This document shows positions 58,597-64,000 of a stretch of DNA of 64,000 nt, one piece after another. The translations under genes were made by a program, and so were the position numbers. The stretch lies in NCBI RefSeq assembly GCF_038002225.1, contig NZ_JBBOCA010000001.1:4216001-4280000 (forward strand), read 5' to 3'. The notes below the pieces were generated by a model that searched no databases, was not told the origin of the DNA, and saw only the letters and a list, made by a program, of their open reading frames with translations. Position 1 is the first letter of the stretch, and every line of letters starts with the position of its first letter. The stretch comes from Paenibacillus sp. FSL R7-0204 (GTDB lineage Bacteria; Bacillota; Bacilli; Paenibacillales; Paenibacillaceae).

Positions 58597-61089
58597 CTAT
58601 TTGGAAGGACGGGTACGGCTAGTCGGTACTGCCTCCAGCGGATTATCCGGCCAGTAGTGCTTGGGATAACGGCCTTTCAGATCTTTTTTCACCTCGAAAT
58701 AGGTGTTCTGCCAAAAGCTCGCCAGATCTGAGGTAATCTGCATCGGCCTTCTCGCCGGAGACAGCAGGTGCAGCAGCACCGGGACCTTCCCTCCGCCGAT
58801 CCTCGGAGTATCCGTCTGCCCGAACATCTCCTGCAGCCTGACTGCCAGTACCGGCGCTCCCGGATTGCTGTAATCCAAGGGAACCCGCGATCCGCTCGGT
58901 ACCGTAATATGCGTCGGCGCCTCCTTGTTCAGCAATTGGCGGCTGTTCCAGTCCAGCATTCCCTCCAGTGCCTGCGTCAGCTTTACCCGCTGTAAATCAC
59001 GGAGATTCCGCATCCCTTGTATAAAGGGTGCCAGCCATTCCTCCAAGGTATCCGTCAACGCCTCATCCGACATATCGGGCCAGTCGGCCCGCAGCGAGTG
59101 CATGAATTCCATCCGCTGCCGCAGCTGAGTGGTCCCTTTCTCCCAAGGCAGCAGCTGTAACCCTTCCGCAGCGATCACCTTCAGCAGCACGTTCTCTGTC
59201 TCCTCGGGAGTAGCCCGCTCATGGGTCGTCTGCTTCAGAATGAGCGCCCCCAGCCGGGTCACTCTTCGCGCCTTCACGCTTCCGCTCTCACTGTCCCAGA
59301 AGACTTCGCGCTCCTCCAGAAGGCTGTCCGCATGATGCTTCAGCAGGTCCTGCTCGGAGAGCGCTGCGGCAAGCATAATCCGGCTCTGCCCGGCACGGTC
59401 ATCCACGCCGGGTGCCACGATGTAGGGCGAGCGCGCCAGCGGCTGCCCCTCGCGCATCGCCGCCCCCCGGCCGCCGGACAGCAGGAACGCGCCATTGCCG
59501 CGTTCTTGCCCGATGCGGTCGGGATAGGCGAACGACAACAGCAGGCCGCTGCAGCTGATGTCGCCGGGCCCTTCGCCCGGCGCTGCCTGCAGCTGCGCCA
59601 GGAAGCTGCGGCTCTCGCGCTGCACCGCGCGCAAGGCCGCCGGGTCCGCTCCGCCGCTGCTGGCGGAGCGCTCGAACCCGAGCAGCGCCTCCACGCGCAG
59701 CGTGAGGTCGCTGTCCAGAGCCGCGGGACCCTTGAAGAGGTCCCGCTCTTGCAGCAGCGCAGCGAGCCTGGCGGCGAGCGGCGCGGCTGCAAGGTCTGCC
59801 GCGCGCAGCAGCATATGCGCGATGCGCGGGTGCGCGCCAAGCACGGCCATGCTGCGGCCGTGCGGCGTAATGGCGCCGCCGGCGTCCAGCGCGCCGAGCT
59901 GGCGCAGCAGCGCCGTGGCCTGCGCGTAAGGCGCGGCAGGCGGCGCGTCCAGCCAGGCGAGCGCTCCCGGATCGCGCACGCCCCACAGCGCCAGCTCCAG
60001 GGCGAGCTGCGCCAGGTCGGTCTCCATGATCTCCGGGACACTATCGTCCGGCAGATGATCATGCGCCTCCCGGCTCCACAGCCTGTAGCAGACGCCCGGC
60101 GCGGTGCGGCCTGCCCGGCCGCGCCGCTGATCGGCCGATGCCTTCGAGACCGGCACCGTCGTTAAGCGCGGCATGCCGGTACGCGCAGAGAACACCTGCG
60201 TCCGGCGGAGCCCTGTGTCAATCACCGAGCGTACCCCTTCGATTGTCAGACTCGTCTCGGCAATCGAAGTGGCCAGCACGACCTTCCGCTCGCCGTCCAC
60301 CGCAGCTGCCACCGCCGCATCCTGCTGCGGCTGCGGCAACTGGCCATAGAGCGGCCGCAGCACCGTCCCCGGCGGCAGACTTCCTGACGCCAGCTCCTGC
60401 TCCGTCCGGCGGATCTCCCGCTCACCGGGCAGAAAAACAAGCACATCCCCCGGCTGCTCAGCAAGCGCACGGCGGACAGCGGCGGCTGCAGACTTCTCAG
60501 GAGAAGCGTTGCCTGCCTCCGGCATATAGATCGTATCCACAGGATAGGTACGGCCCGGGCAACGCACAACTGGAGCTTTCCCCAGCAGAGAAGCTACTCG
60601 GTCTCCGTCCAGAGTCGCCGACATCACCAGAATGCGCAGATCCTCGCGCAGCACACTCTGCGCCTCAAGCGCAAGTGCCAGTCCAAGATCCGCATGCAGA
60701 CTGCGCTCATGGAACTCATCGAAGATCACAAGCCCCACATCCCCCAGCGAAGGATCGCTCTGGAGCATTCTCGTCAGCACGCCTTCCGTTACTACAACAA
60801 TGCGTGTATTCCGCCCCACCCGGGTATCCATCCGCATACGGTAGCCTACGGTCTGTCCCACACTCTCTCCCAGACAAGCAGCCATATAAGCTGCGGCCGA
60901 ACGGGCGGCGAGGCGTCTGGGCTCCAGCATCAGGATCGTTTTACCGGCCAGCCAAGGCTGCTCCAAAAAAGCAGGCGGCACCGCCGTTGTCTTCCCCGCT
61001 CCAGGCTCAGCAATCAGAACCGCCGCTGCACGGTCTGTCAGAATTCTCTTCAGGTCAGGAAGCACCTGCATAATAGGAAGCTGCTTCAT
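58597..61089 (-). CDS. hrpB: ATP-dependent helicase HrpB
   Basis: 830 residues. DEAH-type helicase: motif I EPGAGKTTAVP, Ia LEPRRLAARS, II FDEFHERS, III MSATLD, VI (QRRGRAGRTAPG). Helicase-associated and HrpB C-terminal domains follow, the usual length for HrpB. The GC content of the central third (59.4-60.1 kb) is very high, rich in Ala/Arg codons. RNA helicase of unclear duty in Gram-positives. GGAGAGATGAA before ATG. Confidence 0.93.
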   Translation of the reverse strand: MKQLPIMQVLPDLKRILTDRAAAVLIAEPGAGKTTAVPPAFLEQPWLAGKTILMLEPRRLAARSAAAYMAACLGESVGQTVGYRMRMDTRVGRNTRIVVVTEGVLTRMLQSDPSLGDVGLVIFDEFHERSLHADLGLALALEAQSVLREDLRILVMSATLDGDRVASLLGKAPVVRCPGRTYPVDTIYMPEAGNASPEKSAAAAVRRALAEQPGDVLVFLPGEREIRRTEQELASGSLPPGTVLRPLYGQLPQPQQDAAVAAAVDGERKVVLATSIAETSLTIEGVRSVIDTGLRRTQVFSARTGMPRLTTVPVSKASADQRRGRAGRTAPGVCYRLWSREAHDHLPDDSVPEIMETDLAQLALELALWGVRDPGALAWLDAPPAAPYAQATALLRQLGALDAGGAITPHGRSMAVLGAHPRIAHMLLRAADLAAAPLAARLAALLQERDLFKGPAALDSDLTLRVEALLGFERSASSGGADPAALRAVQRESRSFLAQLQAAPGEGPGDISCSGLLLSFAYPDRIGQERGNGAFLLSGGRGAAMREGQPLARSPYIVAPGVDDRAGQSRIMLAAALSEQDLLKHHADSLLEEREVFWDSESGSVKARRVTRLGALILKQTTHERATPEETENVLLKVIAAEGLQLLPWEKGTTQLRQRMEFMHSLRADWPDMSDEALTDTLEEWLAPFIQGMRNLRDLQRVKLTQALEGMLDWNSRQLLNKEAPTHITVPSGSRVPLDYSNPGAPVLAVRLQEMFGQTDTPRIGGGKVPVLLHLLSPARRPMQITSDLASFWQNTYFEVKKDLKGRYPKHYWPDNPLEAVPTSRTRPSK

Positions 61090-61573
61090 TTCATCTCTCC
61101 ATCATCTGCTAAAAGTTAAGTTAAATCTCCATCTCCCTATCATCGGCGAATTCATTCCAGATATCAAGCGGTTCATTGCTGCTGTTTGAGAATACAACAA
61201 TAAGTGGAAAATCGCATTTTAATTTGTTGATATCATACGTTTACAGGCAAGCAAGTGGAAAAAAGGCAGCTATTGCTGTTAGGTCTGCCGCTAAAGCGAA
61301 CATAGTGATAACTTAAGTGCCGTTTTTCCAACTGTTGTTCCCGAAGCGCCGATACGCTCATCAGCAAGTGGAGAAAATCCACCTATTTCCGTTCCCATCT
61401 AATCTTCGCGCAAAAACCCCCGGTTCCATGAATCGGAGGCCTCATACTCTAATATTCGTCTACTGAGCCGTTCGCCTATTCACAAGCTCGACTATCCATC
61501 CATTCAACTATCCAACTCACCTATTCTACTCACTATACTATCAGCTATCCACAGTAGGCCTACCTATCACTCA
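61090..61573. other. Non-coding spacer with repeated AAGTGGAAA motifs
   Basis: 484 bp without a gene. AAGTGGAAAA occurs at about 61202 and 61253, AAGTGGAGAAAATCC at about 61374, and the inverse TTTTTCCAACT at about 61324; looks like decayed units of an intergenic repeat. Then a pyrimidine-rich run of CTATCCA/ACTCACTA steps (61480-61575). Confidence 0.5.
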
Positions 61574-61984
61574 CTACTCAGTATCTTCCCTTTCCACCCC
61601 GGCCAGACGCTGCCCGATAGCGTCCCCGTAATCCGCATATGCAGCATTGCCTTCCAGACCCCGTTCCTGCAAAAGCATCTGAAGACGCAGCCGCTTCAGG
61701 GAGAGCTTGCCCTCCAGCTCCCTGCGTTCCCCGGCAGTGCTGTTGCCGCTGCGGTGGCAAGTCACCAGCAGCTCTTCGAGCGTTACGCACTCTGCCCGCA
61801 GCGTCACTTCCTCCGGCAGCAGCCCGGCATTCTTCATAAGCTTGTAGGACATCCGCAATTCCTCCGGTACGCCGGAGAGATCCTCCAGCGCCAGCGGCTT
61901 GCCGTGCCCCGGCAGATTGGCGAACTCTCCGCTGCGCATCGCTTCCTGAATTCTCTGTTCTGCAAGCCAAGATAATATAGCCAT
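61574..61984 (-). CDS. DUF1992 (DnaJ-homologue C28-like) protein
   Basis: 136 residues from ATG with AAAGGTGCGG upstream. SWLAEQRIQEAMRSGEFANLPGHGKPLALEDLSGVPEELRMSYKLMKNAGLLPEEV is the DUF1992 signature, first half. Soluble, helical. Function unknown. Confidence 0.9.
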   Translation of the reverse strand: MAILSWLAEQRIQEAMRSGEFANLPGHGKPLALEDLSGVPEELRMSYKLMKNAGLLPEEVTLRAECVTLEELLVTCHRSGNSTAGERRELEGKLSLKRLRLQMLLQERGLEGNAAYADYGDAIGQRLAGVEREDTE

Positions 61985-62115
61985 ACACACCGCACCTTTC
62001 ATCAGCAGCTGAGCATCTCTTCTTATTATATCCGGCTTACCTGGCGCCACAGCTTTGCCCTCATTTTACCACAGCCGCTGATGAAATTCCTTCCGTTCCC
62101 ATCTCCACCTACCCT

Positions 62116-62496
62116 CTATTTCTGCTTATGATAGCCGCGCTCCCCGTAAGGAGACAGCTGCTCCAGCCATTTACTCTCCATGTCCGGCAGCATCTTGCGG
62201 TACTTCTTCAGCTCTTGCACATCTGCCACGAAATCCTCCTCCGGCTTAATCTGCTCCAGCACCTCGAAGCGGAAGCCCGCTTCACCGCGATCATTCCAGT
62301 CTTCCTGCAGCGCCTTGTTGTCATGGCCTTTGATATCCAGCATGAACTTATGCTTATTCCAGACCCCGTCCAGATTCAGGCTGCTTCCCACATACATTTT
62401 GTCATTGCCGGTGTTCACAATCCGGTATACCCCCATCGGCCTGTGCGAGTGTGCGTAATTATATCCCAGTTCCTTGCGTCTCGTTTTATCCGTCAT
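62116..62496 (-). CDS. GIY-YIG nuclease-family protein
   Basis: 126 residues. HRPMGVYRIVNTGNDKMYVGSSLNLDGVWNKHKFML carries GVY..YVG in place of GIY..YIG, with Arg/His candidates around; C-terminus EDWNDRGEAGFRFEVLEQI is the usual second part. A single-domain form without DNA-binding segment. AAGGGGAGAGAAGAA before ATG. Cleavage activity not certain, as the catalytic Glu region is short. Confidence 0.8.
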   Translation of the reverse strand: MTDKTRRKELGYNYAHSHRPMGVYRIVNTGNDKMYVGSSLNLDGVWNKHKFMLDIKGHDNKALQEDWNDRGEAGFRFEVLEQIKPEEDFVADVQELKKYRKMLPDMESKWLEQLSPYGERGYHKQK

Positions 62497-62521
62497 TTCT
62501 TCTCTCCCCTTCTTCTCTCCG

Positions 62522-63322
62522 TTATAATTTCACCCAGTAGCTGCTTCCGTCTTCTTCACGGTCCAGCAGCCCGTAATCGATCAGATACCGCCGGAGCGTC
62601 ACGTAATCGGGGTAAGCCGCTTCGAGCACCGCATTGATTTCCTTCTCACTGTACCTGCGCCCGGTCTCAAAACGCTGCAGCAAATGGCGCAGAATTGCCG
62701 CCTTCCGCTTCTGCCGCTTAGGAAACTCCGACAATGGGCCGTCGGGCCCTTGTTTGAAATAGGTGCCCAGAATCTCGGCGTTCTCCTGCTCGGTAATCGC
62801 GAACCGTTCATCGAGCATCACAGCCGTGCGCGGAATACTCACAAAAGGCGATGAAGCTCCCGGCTTCTCCTCAGCCAGCTCCATAACCGCCAAAAACAGC
62901 TTGGCCTGCTTCACCTTCTCGCGAAGTGTGAACCGGTGGTTACGTACCGTAGAGGTGCTGCCGATTCCCAGCGCCTTGGCTGCTTCTGCATCGCTAAGAC
63001 TTTGGCGGAAGGCCTGGAGCAGTCCCTTTTGCAATTCGGTTAACCCGCTCAGCTTCTTGTCCAGCGTCAGCAGCCAATTGAACATCCCGCCATGAACCCT
63101 GTCCACATGCAGAGCGGCGAACTTCTCCGCTTCGTAATACTGCCCGCCATCCTGATAGATCAAGCCCTTCTCAAAGGCAGCACCGCAGACCAGACAATGA
63201 TACTTTTCCGTCCGCTCTTCCGTCTCCACATTATAGCCCTGCTTCAATTCTGCAATGGACGCATTCCAGAACTTCTCTGATATCCGCACCGCCTCATTCT
63301 CTTCTGTCAACTGGACCACCAC
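62522..63322 (-). CDS. DUF2087-domain transcriptional regulator
   Basis: 266 residues; the start is one of two adjoining GTG codons after AAAGGG. A Cys pair (YHCLVCGAAFEKG) followed by a His suggests a zinc ribbon in the first 80 residues. A LuxR-like helix-turn-helix is seen (LTELQKGLLQAFRQSLSDAEAAKALGIGSTSTVRNHRFTLREK), and the C-terminal DUF2087 domain is PKRQKRKAAILRHLLQRFETGRRYSEKEINAVLEAAYPDYVTLRRYLIDYGLLDREEDGSSYW, in parts. Target unknown. Confidence 0.85.
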   Translation of the reverse strand: MVVQLTEENEAVRISEKFWNASIAELKQGYNVETEERTEKYHCLVCGAAFEKGLIYQDGGQYYEAEKFAALHVDRVHGGMFNWLLTLDKKLSGLTELQKGLLQAFRQSLSDAEAAKALGIGSTSTVRNHRFTLREKVKQAKLFLAVMELAEEKPGASSPFVSIPRTAVMLDERFAITEQENAEILGTYFKQGPDGPLSEFPKRQKRKAAILRHLLQRFETGRRYSEKEINAVLEAAYPDYVTLRRYLIDYGLLDREEDGSSYWVKL

Positions 63323-63404
63323 ACCCTTTGTTTACTTTAATATAGACATATTATCATTTCGTTTGTTATTTTACAACCATCTAATTAGATTGTTTATGGC
63401 AAAA

Positions 63405-63431
63405 GAAAAACACCGCCAATCATGGCAGTGT
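63405..63431 (-). terminator. Intrinsic terminator of the SDR gene
   Basis: ACACTGCC/GGCGGTGT on the minus strand with one G-T pair, loop ATGATT-like, then TTTTTC; 31 bp after the stop. Confidence 0.8.
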
Positions 63432-63461
63432 CTCATAGCAGAAACGGGCGGCAGAATATGC

Positions 63462-64000
63462 CTAAGACAGCAGCGACTCCGCACCGTCAATCACAATCTG
63501 CGAGCCGGTAATATGAATGGATTCATCCGAGGCCAGGAAGGCGACCAGATCGGCGACATTCTCCGGCTTGCCCGGTCCGTCTGCCAGCGGCTGTGCTCCT
63601 TCAGGGAATTCAATTGGAATGACAATGGACTCTACATCATCGTTCCACTCCGTGCTCTCGTCGATATTCGTGGCAATCGCTCCCGGGCAAATGACATTAA
63701 CGCGGATTTTGAACTTGGCCAGCTCCAATGCAGCCATCTTGGCAAAAGCGACCTGACCGGCCTTAGTAGTACTATATGGTGACCAGCCGAAGCTGGTAAA
63801 TCTGCTGTTGCCGTTAATCGAGCTGGTAATAATAATGCTGCCTTTGCCCTTCTCCTTCAGGTGGGGAATGCTGTATTTCAGCGTCAGGAAGGTACCTGTG
63901 AGGTTGACCGACAGGGTTTTCTCCCAATCATCTACGCTCAGCTCCTCAATAGGCCCGACTACTCCGTTAATGCCTGCATTGGCAAACACAATATCCAGAC
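63462..64000 (-). CDS. Short-chain dehydrogenase/reductase (partial)
   Basis: The C-terminal about 179 residues of an SDR; the frame stays open to the right edge. DIVFANAGINGV (NNAG-type), then IIITSSINGN with Ser, and WSPYSTTKAGQVAF with Tyr/Lys of the active site; VNVICPGAIATNI follows. The C-terminus GSQIVIDGAESLLS is typical. Cofactor-binding GxxxGxG lies outside the window. Substrate unknown. Confidence 0.9.
   Translation of the reverse strand, partial: LDIVFANAGINGVVGPIEELSVDDWEKTLSVNLTGTFLTLKYSIPHLKEKGKGSIIITSSINGNSRFTSFGWSPYSTTKAGQVAFAKMAALELAKFKIRVNVICPGAIATNIDESTEWNDDVESIVIPIEFPEGAQPLADGPGKPENVADLVAFLASDESIHITGSQIVIDGAESLLS

Noticed and set aside
59221..60165. Long open frames opposite hrpB
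   Set aside because: Caused by very high GC of the hrpB middle; composition (Arg/Ala runs) and lack of start sites mark them as shadows.
60138..61073. 311-codon plus-strand frame opposite hrpB
   Set aside because: Pro/Ala/Ser-rich shadow of the helicase gene; helicase motifs are unambiguous on the minus strand.

Overview
The window looks like part of a Paenibacillus chromosome, or that of a close relative in the Bacillota. Support comes from Gram-positive ribosome-binding sites (AGGAGG/GGAGG) in front of nearly every gene and frequent GTG/TTG starts. There are also secreted copper-amine-oxidase-N 'stalk' proteins, a PTS/GlcT module, a GpsB/DivIVA-type protein, a Bacillus-type replication terminator protein and sporulation-type DUF421/DUF1657 genes. 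No rRNA, tRNA, CRISPR array or phage was seen. Most genes lie on the minus strand.

Layout. 1-3.7 kb: MerR fragment and a moxR-DUF58-DUF4129 operon. 4-7 kb: aldo/keto reductase, divergent DUF421/DUF1657 pair, methyltransferase. 7.1-9.2 kb: Fur-box-controlled AraC regulator whose frame runs without a stop into a siderophore-binding lipoprotein. 9.2-13.6 kb: sugar/inositol-type Gfo/Idh/MocA dehydrogenases, a TIM-barrel isomerase and their AraC regulator. 13.75-15.23 kb: IS3-family element sitting in the loop of an old terminator. 15.3-21 kb: catabolic operon (M20 amidohydrolase, two 6-oxocamphor-hydrolase-like proteins, L-serine dehydratase) with a divergent unusual regulator. 21-24.6 kb: LysR/EamA pair, then a 51-bp hairpin repeat array split by a second IS3-family element. 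24.6-32.7 kb: two TetR + DHA2 efflux cassettes flanking a stalk protein, a VanX-like dipeptidase and a PadR/SEDS-type operon. 33-34.8 kb: two class-3 lipases, the first with its nucleophile Ser replaced by Asn. 34.9-42 kb: hypothetical protein, epimerase, ROK kinase, three-gene ABC exporter, GTP cyclohydrolase II and divergent HxlR. 42.2-45.8 kb: ECF sigma / membrane anti-sigma-like / ABC operon. 45.8-48.3 kb: TetR, decayed NAD(P)-binding gene, stalk protein. 48.4-51.5 kb: GlcT-EIIA-GlcNAc EIICB operon with a promoter, RAT-like antiterminator and terminator. 51.5-55.5 kb: hybrid kinase, DivIVA/GpsB-like and YteA-like proteins. 55.6-56.65 kb: replication terminator protein homologue and a long AT-rich non-coding stretch with candidate Ter sites. 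56.65-64 kb: MarR, truncated GNAT, stress protein, HrpB helicase, DUF1992, GIY-YIG, DUF2087 regulator and a partial SDR.

The main points for follow-up are the RTP/Ter locus, the AraC-lipoprotein read-through with an embedded Fur box, the beta-diketone-hydrolase-like operon, the pseudo-lipase pair, the 51-bp repeat family, and two IS insertions whose target sites can be reconstructed to the base. All functional calls come from reading the sequence and from remembered family features; no database search was run.
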